The position numbers and the translations under genes were made by a program. This document shows, piece after piece, positions 1 through 6,736 of a DNA stretch of 16,956 nt. Under the pieces are notes generated by a model. It made no database searches. It saw nothing but the letters and a program-made list of their open reading frames with translations, and was not told the origin of the DNA. This DNA is from Elusimicrobia bacterium RIFCSPLOWO2_01_FULL_64_13 (lineage in GTDB: Bacteria > Elusimicrobiota > Elusimicrobia > 2-02-FULL-39-32). The DNA lies in the NCBI GenBank assembly GCA_001800095.1, contig MGUT01000076.1:36313-53268 (forward strand), given 5' to 3'. Numbering within the stretch: the stretch's first letter is position 1; each line of letters begins with the position of its first letter.

Positions 1-975
1 GCGCGCCGCCGCCCGCAGGCCGGGATCGCGCAGGAGGAAGCTGACGGATTCGAGCCGCAGGGCGATGGGTTCGATCCGGTTCAGAGGGCGGGAAAGCCAT
101 TGCTTGAGGAGGCGCCCGCCCATCGGCGTCAGGGTCCGGTCCAAAAATTCGAGCAGGGTCCCGCGCTCGGAGCCGTCGTCCCGGTTGCGGAGGACCTCGA
201 GGCTCTCGAGGGTCTCGCGGTCGAGAGCCATGAAGGACTCCGGCCCGATCCGTTCCGGCTCTCCCAGCATCCCCAGGGTCCCGGGGTGGGTCCTGCGCAC
301 GGCGGCCAGGACCATTTCCGCCGCCTCGCGCGCCAGGGGGTCCGCCACGCCGCGCAGGCGCCCGGAGTCGCCGGAGGCGGCGTCCTCCGGATCCAGCCAA
401 TGCGCGGGCGCCCCTTCCAGGAACGGGGAGTCGGGCGTCCGGCCCCGGACCAGCAATATCTCGGCCGGGTTCAACCTGGCCAGCTCGCTCGAGAGACTGG
501 AGAATCCGGGCCCGTCGCAGGCTTCCGACACGAGGAACCGCCCGGTCGTGATGTCCGCCGCGGCGATGCCCGCGCGCCGGCGCTCCGGGTCGAAGGCCAG
601 GGCCGCGATGAAGTTGTTCGATTTCTCGTCGAGAAGGTGCTCCTCCGTCACCGTTCCGGGCGAGATCACCCGGACCACCTCCCTTTTGACGAGGCCCTGC
701 GCCGCGGCCGGGTCCTCCATCTGCTCGGCCACGGCCAGGCGTAAATTCCTCCTCAAGAGCTTGGAGACGTAGCGGCCCATGGCGTGGTGGGGGATGCCGC
801 ACATGGGGACGTTCTGGCGCTGGGTCAGCACCACTTCCAGGATGGGCGCGGCGATGCGGGCGTCCTCTCCGAATATCTCGTAGAAGTCGCCCAGGCGGAA
901 GAGCACGATCTCCGACGGGTGGGCGGATTTCAGCTCCTCGTACTGCTTCATGAGCGGGGTGAGGGGTTCGGTCAC
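1..975 (-). CDS. mutS: DNA mismatch repair protein MutS, N-terminal part (3' end outside window)
   Basis: MutS recognises mismatches and small loops in newly replicated DNA and recruits MutL. The 325 codons visible cover the mismatch-binding domain, the connector domain and the beginning of the core/lever region. The ATPase domain would lie beyond the left edge. The Phe-X-Glu mismatch-reading motif is present (F31, Y32, E33 in LGDFYEIF), followed by the family block PMCGIPHHA and by EQMEDP and VKREVVRVISPGT. The start chosen is GTG at 975-973, which overlaps the stop of the upstream transglycosylase as GTGA; it keeps the TPLMKQY segment that matches the beginning of other MutS proteins. An in-frame ATG at 951 would remove it. 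The gene is last of the visible miaB - transglycosylase - mutS unit. The reading frame is open to base 1, so the gene is cut by the window and not broken. Confidence 0.96.
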   Translation of the reverse strand, partial: MTEPLTPLMKQYEELKSAHPSEIVLFRLGDFYEIFGEDARIAAPILEVVLTQRQNVPMCGIPHHAMGRYVSKLLRRNLRLAVAEQMEDPAAAQGLVKREVVRVISPGTVTEEHLLDEKSNNFIAALAFDPERRRAGIAAADITTGRFLVSEACDGPGFSSLSSELARLNPAEILLVRGRTPDSPFLEGAPAHWLDPEDAASGDSGRLRGVADPLAREAAEMVLAAVRRTHPGTLGMLGEPERIGPESFMALDRETLESLEVLRNRDDGSERGTLLEFLDRTLTPMGGRLLKQWLSRPLNRIEPIALRLESVSFLLRDPGLRAAAR

Positions 976-1556
976 GGCCGTTCCATGAACGCGCTGCGCC
1001 AGGCCCGCAGGCGCTTCAGCCAGCCGTAGGTGGAGAGGACGTCCTCCGCGAACCGGCGCGTCTCCGGAAAAGGGATGCCGGAGAAGGCCAGCCGCACGGA
1101 TCTCGACTGGGAGATCCATTCCCTGGCGTTCTTGGGGCCGGCGTTGTAGGCGGCGAGCACCGCCACGTCGTCCTCTCCGAACTCCTTGCGGAGCTTGGAG
1201 AGGTAATGGAACCCGAAGCGGATGTTCACCTCCGGGCGCTCCAGGTCCCCGGGCCCGTAACCCGGCACTTTGAGCTCGGCCGCGATCTCGGAGCCGGTCA
1301 TGGGCATGATCTGCATGAGGCCCACCGCCCCGCGGCTGGATTTGGCTTTCCTGATGAAGTTCGATTCCACCTTGATGAGCGCCGTGACGAAAAGAGGGTC
1401 TTCCTTATAGATTCCGGCGTAGCGGTTGACGAGCTCCTTATGTATCACGGGCCGGACGAGGGATTCGATGGCGCGGATGCCGCGCGTGGCGTCCCAAAGG
1501 AAGTAGAGGGCGGCGGACGCGGAAAAGGCCAGAACGACCTTGCGGGTCAGGGTCAC
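972..1556 (-). CDS. Membrane-anchored lytic transglycosylase (SLT domain)
   Basis: This 194-residue protein should cleave the glycan strands of peptidoglycan, leaving 1,6-anhydro ends, in the periplasm. Residues about 5-22 form one hydrophobic N-terminal segment, probably a signal anchor. Residues about 40-175 are an SLT domain: ALIKVESNF carries the catalytic glutamate, then GLMQIMP and AAYNAGP, all hallmarks of the family. There is no extra LysM or substrate-binding domain, so it is a minimal enzyme. The start is GTG at 1556, sharing GTGA with the stop of miaB upstream, and its stop shares GTGA with the start of mutS. It is therefore likely translated from the same mRNA as these two housekeeping genes. 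Which E. coli Slt/Mlt type it corresponds to cannot be told. Confidence 0.9.
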   Translation of the reverse strand: MTLTRKVVLAFSASAALYFLWDATRGIRAIESLVRPVIHKELVNRYAGIYKEDPLFVTALIKVESNFIRKAKSSRGAVGLMQIMPMTGSEIAAELKVPGYGPGDLERPEVNIRFGFHYLSKLRKEFGEDDVAVLAAYNAGPKNAREWISQSRSVRLAFSGIPFPETRRFAEDVLSTYGWLKRLRAWRSAFMERP

Positions 1557-2692
1557 GGCTTCGCTTCGGTCCGGGACGCCGGCCCCGTTCTCCGCGATTC
1601 GATCCGGGCCAGGAGCCGGGAAAGCCGCTCCTCCTTGACCTCGTCGGTGACGGAGTCCGCGGATCCCGCCGCTTCCGTTCCCGGGCGGTGGGAATACTTG
1701 AAGCAGTAGGCGCGGTCGAACCCGGCCTCGTCCCAGAGGGAGAGGGTCCGGAGGAAATCCTCCTCGGTCTCGCCCGGGAAGCCGACGATGAAGTCCGTTC
1801 CCAGCACGAGGCCCGGCTTGGCGGAACGAAGGCGTTCGATCTTGGAGAGGTACTCCCCGCGGGTGTAGTTGCGTTTCATGGCCCGGAGGATCCGGTCGGA
1901 GCCGGACTGGACGGGCAGGTGGATCTCATCGGAGAATATGGGGGAGGACGCCAGCGTCCGGATCATCTTGTCGTTCAGGTAATGCGGGTGCGGGCTCATG
2001 AACAGGATCTCCGCCACTTCCGGGACCCGGCGGACTTCATCCAGTAGGTCCGAAAAATCCGGGTAGGAATTGACGGTCTGTCCGAGAAGCATCACGCGGC
2101 CCAGCCCCCGGGCGGCGCCCTCCCGGACCTCGGCGAGGATGGATCCCGGAGTCCGGTAGGATTCGCGGCCCCGGACGGCGGGCACGATGCAGTAGGAGCA
2201 GGAATAGTTGCACCCGCGCATGATGGTGACGAAGGACGTGTCGTCCGAGCCGCCGAGGCGGAAGGTCCCGCCTTCGCCGCGGGCCGAATCCATGAATCCG
2301 GACCCGCTCTCTTCGAACCAGTCGAAATCCCCGGCCCGGGACCGGAGGTAGCCGCCCACGATCTCGCCGAAGCGGTCCATGTCCTTGGCTCCGATGACGA
2401 GGTCCACGTGCGGGAACCTCCTTTTCAGGGTCGTTTCCAGGCGTTCCGCGGCGCAGCCCGCCACGACCAGCACCCGTCCCTCCCGGTCCCGTTTCCAGCC
2501 CTTCAGCCGGCCGATGGCGGAGAGGGCCTTGTCTTCGGCGTGCTGGCGGACCGTGCAGGTGTTCAGCACCATGACGTCGGCTTCCGCCCGGGCGCGCGCG
2601 TGCTCGAAACCCATGCCGGAGAAGTGCCGTCCCATCTCCTGGGAATCGGCGACGTTCATCTGGCAGCCGTAGGTGTGTATGAAGACTTTCAT
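1553..2692 (-). CDS. miaB: MiaB-type tRNA methylthiotransferase lacking the TRAM domain
   Basis: MiaB inserts sulphur and methyl into i6A37 of tRNA to give ms2i6A, using radical SAM chemistry and two [4Fe-4S] clusters. The N-terminal UPF0004 domain has its three cluster cysteines C10 (in YGCQMN), C46 and C80. The radical-SAM CxxxCxxC is C161, C165, C168. Later blocks typical of the family include GQTVNSY, HLPVQSGSD and GTDFIVGFPGET. YGCQMN favours MiaB over MtaB or RimO. At 379 residues it is short: the usual enzyme is about 440-470, with a C-terminal TRAM RNA-binding domain. Here the protein stops just after the helix (EERLSRLLARIES) that normally precedes TRAM. The stop overlaps the next start (GTGA), so the short form looks native and not a sequencing break. 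First gene of its unit; ATG start with no Shine-Dalgarno sequence. Confidence 0.88.
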   Translation of the reverse strand: MKVFIHTYGCQMNVADSQEMGRHFSGMGFEHARARAEADVMVLNTCTVRQHAEDKALSAIGRLKGWKRDREGRVLVVAGCAAERLETTLKRRFPHVDLVIGAKDMDRFGEIVGGYLRSRAGDFDWFEESGSGFMDSARGEGGTFRLGGSDDTSFVTIMRGCNYSCSYCIVPAVRGRESYRTPGSILAEVREGAARGLGRVMLLGQTVNSYPDFSDLLDEVRRVPEVAEILFMSPHPHYLNDKMIRTLASSPIFSDEIHLPVQSGSDRILRAMKRNYTRGEYLSKIERLRSAKPGLVLGTDFIVGFPGETEEDFLRTLSLWDEAGFDRAYCFKYSHRPGTEAAGSADSVTDEVKEERLSRLLARIESRRTGPASRTEAKP

Positions 2693-2704
2693 GGCGGGCA
2701 GGTC

Positions 2705-2734
2705 ATTTTACCACATTCGAGGCGGGTGGTTCAA
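2705..2734 (-). promoter_or_regulatory. Predicted promoter of the miaB - transglycosylase - mutS unit
   Basis: On the minus strand TTGAAC (2734-2729) and TAAAAT (2710-2705) are separated by 18 bases, a good sigma-70-type match. The -10 box ends 12 bases before the miaB ATG, so a start about 7 bases downstream would leave a leader of only 5-7 bases. No purine-rich ribosome site could fit. Assigned by eye from consensus only. Confidence 0.6.
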
Positions 2735-2757
2735 TTTCTGGTGGCCGGCACTTAGTT

Positions 2758-2794
2758 CCCTCTCCCCTGGTGGGAGAGGGTCAGGGTGAGGGGG
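2758..2794. repeat. Left inverted copy of CCCTC-type palindromic repeat
   Basis: CCCTCTCCC (2758-2766), a 5-base loop and GGGAGAGGG (2772-2780) form a perfect 9-bp stem. GGGTGAGGGGG (2784-2794) follows. The last 11 bases are the exact reverse complement of 4151-4161 on the other side of the ATPase gene, and the same 9-bp stem recurs at 4187-4209. The two copies face each other with hairpins outward. I recall CCCTCACCC.../GGGAGAGGG repeats as frequent intergenic elements in environmental bacteria, but that was not checked. There is no U-tract, so terminator function is not supported. Confidence 0.8.
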
Positions 2795-2875
2795 TTCTCA
2801 AGTCCCATGCCCCCTTACATATTTGGACGATTGTATTAATGTTATTTATAGGTAGTTTATATAGTTTATTAAATA

Positions 2876-2904
2876 TTGATAAATCGGCAATAAATTGCTA
2901 TAAA
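2876..2904 (+). promoter_or_regulatory. Predicted promoter of the AAA+ ATPase gene
   Basis: TTGATA (2876-2881) and TATAAA (2899-2904) are exactly 17 bases apart, each 5 of 6 to consensus, within a very AT-rich stretch (about 2815-2911). The -10 box ends only 7 bases before the ATG at 2912. Transcription would begin at or within a base or two of the start codon, giving a leaderless mRNA. No Shine-Dalgarno sequence precedes the ATG, which agrees with that. Confidence 0.65.
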
Positions 2905-2911
2905 TAAATCA

Positions 2912-4102
2912 ATGGATCCTATAAAAAATCCTTACGCCCCAGGTGCTGGAACGCCACCCCCTGAATTAGCTGGACGGGATGATTTGAGAGAGACTGTTCG
3001 AATCGCATTGGCAAGAGTTCGAGCAGGTCGTCCGACAAAAAGCGTCTTACTAATTGGACTCCGAGGAGTTGGGAAAACGGTGCTACTGGATCGCTTACGT
3101 GAAGATGCTGAAGGGACTGGTATCCACACTATTCGTATAGAATCACCTGAGAATCGGTCCCTTCCAGCCATCCTCGCACCGCAATTGCGTCAGGCCTTGT
3201 TGCGGCTTTCTCGAAATGAAAAAGCAAAAAACATGGCGCAACGGGCTCTTCGCGGCCTGGCTGGCTTTGCAAAGGCGTTAAAAGTGAAATATCAAGACAT
3301 TGAAGTGGGATTCGACTTTGATCCAGAGCCTGGGCTTGCCGATAATGGCGATCTGGAGCATGATCTACAAGCATTGCTTGAGGTGGTTGGCGCAGCAGCA
3401 AAAGAAGCGGGAACGGCTTTAGCGATGTTTATTGATGAACTTCAATACGTCGATGAGGGAGAGTTGGCTGCGCTGATTACCGCACTGCATCGCACGGCCC
3501 AACGCAGACTGCCCGTTGTTCTCGTTGGTGCGGGGCACCCTCAGCTGCCAGGTCGGATGGGTAGAGCCAAGTCGTATGCTGAGCGCCTCTTTGAATTTCC
3601 CCAAGTGGGACCATTAAATGCCGATGCGGCAACCCTCGCCATTGCCAAGCCTGCAAATGACCAGGGTGTGAAAATAGATCATGACGCGCTGAAACAAATC
3701 ATTAAAGAAACACGGGGGTATCCTTATTTTCTTCAAGAATGGGGGAAGCACACATGGGATGCTGCAAAATCATCTCCTATCGGTTTGAACGATGTTAGAC
3801 TTGCTTCCAAGACCGCTATCGTAGCATTAGACGACAGTTTCTTTCGCGTTCGATTTGACCGATTAACGCCCCTGGAGAAAAAATATTTACGCGCCATGGC
3901 GGAGATCGGTCCCGGTCCTCATCGTTCCGGAGATATCGCGAATCAATTGAATCGAGAAGTGACATCGCTTGCCCCTATACGCAGTCAACTCATAGCCAAA
4001 GGCATGATTTGGAGTCCCGCACATGGGGATACCGCTTTCACGGTGCCGCTGTTTGATGAATACCTGAAGCGAAGCATGCCCGGAACTGACTGGAAAGTTT
4101 AG
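2912..4102 (+). CDS. AAA+ ATPase with C-terminal winged-helix-like region (ORC/Cdc6-like), in a GC-poor island
   Basis: A 396-residue P-loop ATPase. Residues 49-56 (GLRGVGKT) are the Walker A motif. AMFIDE at 171-176 is Walker B, with D175 and E176. VVLVGAGHPQLP (202-213) sits where a sensor 1 strand is expected. Residues about 318-390, starting LTPLEKKYLRAMAE, resemble a winged-helix module. The order resembles stand-alone bacterial relatives of archaeal ORC/Cdc6-type ATPases (NPYAPGAG...PPELAGRD at the N-terminus). Its role is unknown; DNA- or protein-complex remodelling is inference. The gene is clearly poorer in GC than both neighbours and uses TTA, CTA, ATA and AGA codons that adjacent genes avoid. 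It is alone, opposite in strand to its neighbours, and flanked by inverted repeats, which suggests horizontal acquisition. No signal peptide or membrane segment. Confidence 0.85.
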   Translation: MDPIKNPYAPGAGTPPPELAGRDDLRETVRIALARVRAGRPTKSVLLIGLRGVGKTVLLDRLREDAEGTGIHTIRIESPENRSLPAILAPQLRQALLRLSRNEKAKNMAQRALRGLAGFAKALKVKYQDIEVGFDFDPEPGLADNGDLEHDLQALLEVVGAAAKEAGTALAMFIDELQYVDEGELAALITALHRTAQRRLPVVLVGAGHPQLPGRMGRAKSYAERLFEFPQVGPLNADAATLAIAKPANDQGVKIDHDALKQIIKETRGYPYFLQEWGKHTWDAAKSSPIGLNDVRLASKTAIVALDDSFFRVRFDRLTPLEKKYLRAMAEIGPGPHRSGDIANQLNREVTSLAPIRSQLIAKGMIWSPAHGDTAFTVPLFDEYLKRSMPGTDWKV

Positions 4103-4150
4103 AACATAACCCAAGTGGATTGAAAATAAAAATCTCCGGGGTAGGACACA

Positions 4151-4209
4151 CCCCCTCACCCCACCCTCTAATCACCCTCGCCCCGGCCCTCTCCCCTCAA
4201 GGGAGAGGG
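4151..4209. repeat. Right inverted copy of CCCTC-type palindromic repeat
   Basis: CCCCCTCACCC (4151-4161) exactly complements 2784-2794 left of the ATPase. A C-rich stretch with further CACCCTC-like units follows. Then CCCTCTCCC (4187-4195), loop CTCAA and GGGAGAGGG (4201-4209) form a 9-bp stem identical in its arms to the left hairpin. Relative to the left copy it is inverted, and about 22 bases longer between the two conserved parts. Confidence 0.8.
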
Positions 4210-4229
4210 TGAAAGACAAAGACCATCTT

Positions 4230-4291
4230 CCCTCAAGGGAGAGGGAGAATGATTTAGGGGGTTAGGTGAGGTGTGAGAGGGGATAGGTGAG
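4230..4291. repeat. Second, partial and degenerate repeat unit
   Basis: CCCTCAAGGGAGAGGG at 4230-4245 is a direct copy of 4194-4209, starting 36 bases further on. It is followed by a G-rich tail with TAGGTGAG twice (4263-4270 and 4284-4291). With the preceding element it makes a larger imperfect palindrome ending just before the stop codon of the Omp85-like gene at 4300. Confidence 0.65.
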
Positions 4292-4299
4292 AGGTGAAC

Positions 4300-5424
4300 C
4301 TAGAACGGGTGGTCGAAGGTCAGGTAGACCCGGAAGCCCTCGGAGCTCAAGCCGCCGTCCACGCGGGCCAAAAGCAGGTTCCCGGGCGGCACGTAGTAGC
4401 GCATCCCGGTCCCGCCGGTGAACTTCGTGCGCCTGAAGTTCACGGCGCGGAGCCGGGGATAGACGTTGCCGGCGTCCGTGAAGAAGGCCCAGTGGAGCCG
4501 GTCGGTGATGCGGAAACGATATTCGATGTTGCCGGTGACGGCGAGGGAATCGCGGAACCGCCCTTCCAGGAGCCCCCGGTTGAAGAAGATGCCTCCCAGC
4601 TCCGGCAGGCGGTAGAACGGGACGTCCCCCGACGTGTAATCGAGGAAGAGCCGCAGTCCGAAGACGTGGTGCTCGCCGTGGTTCCAGAAGGGATGGAACG
4701 CGCGGGTCTCGAAAGCGGCCCGGGTGAAATTGCCGTGCGCGCGCACGAGCGACTTGGCGTATTCCACGCTGCCCTCGGCGAAGAGTCCATGGGTGGGGTT
4801 CGTCCGGGAGTTCCGGCTGTCCCAGCGCATGAGGAGCCCGGTCGTGTACAGCCGGCTCTGCTCGGTGCCGATCAGGTGCGGGGAGTCCCTGGGCAGGATG
4901 CCGTTGGCGTCGGCGCGGATCATCTTCCATTCCTGGTAGTCGAAGCTCACTCCGGCCGAAACGTGTTTGGACAGGCCGTAAAGCAGGGGAACGCGGGCGG
5001 CGATCAGTTCGGGATCGTAGGCGCTTTCGTCCTCTTCGCGGGACTGGCTCCCGATGCCGTAGTAGAACTTCGTGAAGTTCTCATAGGTCAGTTTCATCTC
5101 CATCCCGAAAGACCGCGGCGGGAACTCGTACACCAGGTCGTAGGAGGATTTCCCCAGGAGGGTCTGGATGGCCTGGACCCTCACGACGTCCTCGCGGTTC
5201 AGGAGGGACTGCTGGGCGTACTTGAGGCCGAAGCCCTGACCCCTTTCCGGCGAGGACACGAAAAGAGGCAGGAGGTTATAGTTTTTCTTCTCCCCCCTTT
5301 CGATCTGGGGATTGAAATCGAGCCAGGTTGAGAAGGCCCGGTCGTCCGCCGCGGCCGGCGCCAATGCCAGGCCGAGGACGAACCATGCCGCGATGGGAAG
5401 CCGTCGCCAAATTTTGAGCAGCAT
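4300..5424 (-). CDS. Omp85/BamA-family outer-membrane beta-barrel protein without POTRA domains
   Basis: This 374-residue protein begins with a clear signal peptide: basic n-region KIWRR, hydrophobic core, likely cleavage after APAAA near residue 26. The remainder reads as alternating aromatic beta-strands and matches the bacterial surface-antigen (Omp85 C-terminal) barrel. Visible pieces are YYGIGSQS, a late RWDSRNS...PTHGLF strand and turn, a glycine-rich segment and the terminal phenylalanine expected by the BAM machinery. There is no room for POTRA repeats between signal and barrel. BamA or TamA function is therefore unlikely; a small barrel of unknown transport or scaffold role fits better. 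ATG at 5424 is preferred over an in-frame TTG at 5439, because the TTG falls inside the 5' hairpin and would put residues ahead of the signal peptide. No Shine-Dalgarno sequence. It stands alone behind its own promoter. Confidence 0.85.
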   Translation of the reverse strand: MLLKIWRRLPIAAWFVLGLALAPAAADDRAFSTWLDFNPQIERGEKKNYNLLPLFVSSPERGQGFGLKYAQQSLLNREDVVRVQAIQTLLGKSSYDLVYEFPPRSFGMEMKLTYENFTKFYYGIGSQSREEDESAYDPELIAARVPLLYGLSKHVSAGVSFDYQEWKMIRADANGILPRDSPHLIGTEQSRLYTTGLLMRWDSRNSRTNPTHGLFAEGSVEYAKSLVRAHGNFTRAAFETRAFHPFWNHGEHHVFGLRLFLDYTSGDVPFYRLPELGGIFFNRGLLEGRFRDSLAVTGNIEYRFRITDRLHWAFFTDAGNVYPRLRAVNFRRTKFTGGTGMRYYVPPGNLLLARVDGGLSSEGFRVYLTFDHPF

Positions 5425-5430
5425 CGGATG

Positions 5431-5453
5431 GCCCGCCAAGAGGCCTGGCGGGC
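5431..5453 (-). promoter_or_regulatory. 5'-terminal hairpin in the Omp85-like gene leader
   Basis: The arms GCCCGCCA (5453-5446 read on the minus strand) and TGGCGGGC (5438-5431) pair perfectly over 8 bp around a 7-base loop. The predicted transcription start (7 bases after the -10 box) is G5453, the first base of the stem. The stem ends 6 bases before the ATG. No U-tract follows, so it is not a typical terminator. It could protect the 5' end or hold back ribosome loading. Confidence 0.55.
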
Positions 5454-5459
5454 AGGATG

Positions 5460-5488
5460 GTTATACCCGGAAAGCCGGGAAAATTCAA
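5460..5488 (-). promoter_or_regulatory. Predicted promoter of the Omp85-like gene
   Basis: On the minus strand TTGAAT (5488-5483) and TATAAC (5465-5460) are spaced by exactly 17 bases. The spacer contains CCCGG-4-CCGGG (5466-5479), a short inverted repeat that could be an operator. The promoter lies directly after the stop codon of the preceding operon's last gene, so the barrel gene can be transcribed independently. Confidence 0.6.
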
Positions 5489-5492
5489 TGGG

Positions 5493-5762
5493 TCAAGACG
5501 CGCCGGCGCCCCGACCCTCCTCCAGCTCGGACAGGCAGAGGTCGGTCAGGTGGTCGTACTCTTCCCGGGAGATCTTCCCTTCCTGCTTCCACCTCTGGAG
5601 GTGGGCAAGCACGGTGCCGAGCTCTTTGCGCGAGATCTTCGCCGGACTTTTCCGGGCGGGGTAGAGTCCGGGACGCTGCGCCATGTCGGTGGGAAAGTAG
5701 AATTTCTTGGCCGCCCAGCCGAGCAGGAAAAGGAGGAAGAAGGCGAATATCAGGTTGATCAC
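5493..5762 (-). CDS. Small membrane protein with SHOCT-like C-terminal motif
   Basis: An 89-residue protein with one hydrophobic helix at residues about 2-18 (INLIFAFFLLFLLGWAA), a basic, proline-containing linker, and a C-terminal helical pair (about 50-80) ending GKISREEYDHLTDLCL. That end resembles the SHOCT short C-terminal domain, which is often joined to membrane segments and thought to mediate oligomerisation. No catalytic motif is visible. Start is GTG at 5762, sharing GTGA with the stop of the hydroxyacid dehydrogenase, so it is translationally coupled as the last gene of the operon. Function unknown; the SHOCT assignment rests on a short motif. Confidence 0.75.
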   Translation of the reverse strand: MINLIFAFFLLFLLGWAAKKFYFPTDMAQRPGLYPARKSPAKISRKELGTVLAHLQRWKQEGKISREEYDHLTDLCLSELEEGRGAGAS

Positions 5763-6736
5763 AACACCTCCGGATTGACGCAGGTCTTGGGTCTCCGGCC
5801 GGACAGGGCGAGGATGAGGTTCTCCGCGGCGAGCTCCGCCATGGCCGCCCTGGCCTCCGTGGTGGCGCTGCCGGCGTGCGGGGCGAGCACGGCGTTGTCG
5901 AGGGAGGCCAGTCCGGGGGCGAGGCGCGGTTCCCGTTCATAGACGTCGAGCCCGGCGGCGAATATCTTCCGGGACTTGAGGGCTCGCACCAGTTCCTTCT
6001 CGTCGATCACCGGCCCGCGGGAGGTGTTCACCAGGACGGCGGACGGTTTCATGAGGGAGAACTCCTTCCTGCCGATCATGCCGCGCGTGGAGGGATTCAG
6101 GTCCACGTGCAGGCTCAAAAAATCCGATCGTTTCAGGATCTCCGGCAGGGAGGTCCGGCGCGCGCCCAGCTCCCTTTCCAGGGCGCGGTTGGGGCGCCTG
6201 GCGCGGTAAAGCACTTCCATCCGGAATCCCTTCGACAGGCGCGCGAAGGCGGTCCCGATCCTGCCGGCGCCGATGACGCCGAGGGTCTTGCCCGTGACCG
6301 CCCGGCCGAGATAGAGCGTCGGTCCCCATCCGGCGAATTTTCCCGACCGCGTGATCCGGTCCCCTTCGGCGACCCGCCGCGCCGCGGCCAGGAGGAGGGA
6401 CCAGGCCATCTCCGCCGTGGCCAGGGTCAGGACGCCGGGAGTGTTCGTGACGGCCACTCCCCGTTCCGTCGCGGCGGCGACGTCGATATTGTCGGTGCCC
6501 ACGGCGTAGTTGGAGACCGCCCGGAGTCCCGGTCCGGCGGCGCGCAGGACCTCTTCGTCGATGGAGTCCGTCAGGCAGGAAAGGATCCCTTCCCGCCCCC
6601 GGACCGCGGCCAGGAGTTCTTTCCGCGGGAGGGTCTTCTGCGTCGGGTTCAGATCGATCCTTCCGAAGGACCGGCGCAGGAGTTCCAGCCCGTTCTCCGG
6701 GATGGCCTTGGTGACGTAGATGCGCGACCGTTTCAT
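5759..6736 (-). CDS. D-2-hydroxyacid dehydrogenase, probable glyoxylate/hydroxypyruvate reductase
   Basis: A 325-residue cytoplasmic NAD(P)-dependent enzyme reducing a 2-oxoacid to a D-2-hydroxyacid. The Rossmann motif GAGRIG is at 156-161. The catalytic triad is R240 (NTSRGP), E269 (in YEREP) and H287 (APHAGS), all present. YAVGTDNIDV and VTNTPGVLT are typical of glyoxylate/hydroxypyruvate reductases. The strand after the glycine motif ends in YRARRP without an acidic residue, which suggests NADPH preference (inference). Its ATG at 6736 overlaps the glycerate kinase stop as ATGA. Pairing with that kinase supports a hydroxypyruvate/glyoxylate -> glycerate -> 2-phosphoglycerate route. The open frame continues upstream to 7399, but that part only shadows the kinase gene. 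Formate, phosphoglycerate or other hydroxyacid specificity cannot be fully excluded. Confidence 0.9.
   Translation of the reverse strand: MKRSRIYVTKAIPENGLELLRRSFGRIDLNPTQKTLPRKELLAAVRGREGILSCLTDSIDEEVLRAAGPGLRAVSNYAVGTDNIDVAAATERGVAVTNTPGVLTLATAEMAWSLLLAAARRVAEGDRITRSGKFAGWGPTLYLGRAVTGKTLGVIGAGRIGTAFARLSKGFRMEVLYRARRPNRALERELGARRTSLPEILKRSDFLSLHVDLNPSTRGMIGRKEFSLMKPSAVLVNTSRGPVIDEKELVRALKSRKIFAAGLDVYEREPRLAPGLASLDNAVLAPHAGSATTEARAAMAELAAENLILALSGRRPKTCVNPEVL

Noticed and set aside
65..772. Open frames of 235 and 214 codons on the plus strand
   Set aside because: Antisense shadows of mutS in GC-rich DNA; arginine/serine- or glycine-rich composition with no domain, while the opposite strand reads as clear MutS.
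2758..2780. Rho-independent terminator at the hairpins 2758-2780 and 4187-4209
   Set aside because: Stems are stable, but neither strand has the following U-tract, and the same element occurs upstream of genes as well as downstream.
2758..4291. CRISPR array or tandem repeat array
   Set aside because: Only two to three copies, in inverted orientation and with a gene between them, no regular spacers and no cas genes.
4294..5331. 345-codon plus-strand open frame
   Set aside because: Antisense of the Omp85-like barrel; no recognisable motif, and the minus-strand protein has a signal peptide and family features.
5425..5439. TTG start for the Omp85-like gene
   Set aside because: Adds five residues before a normal signal peptide and lies inside the 5' hairpin; the ATG at 5424 fits better.
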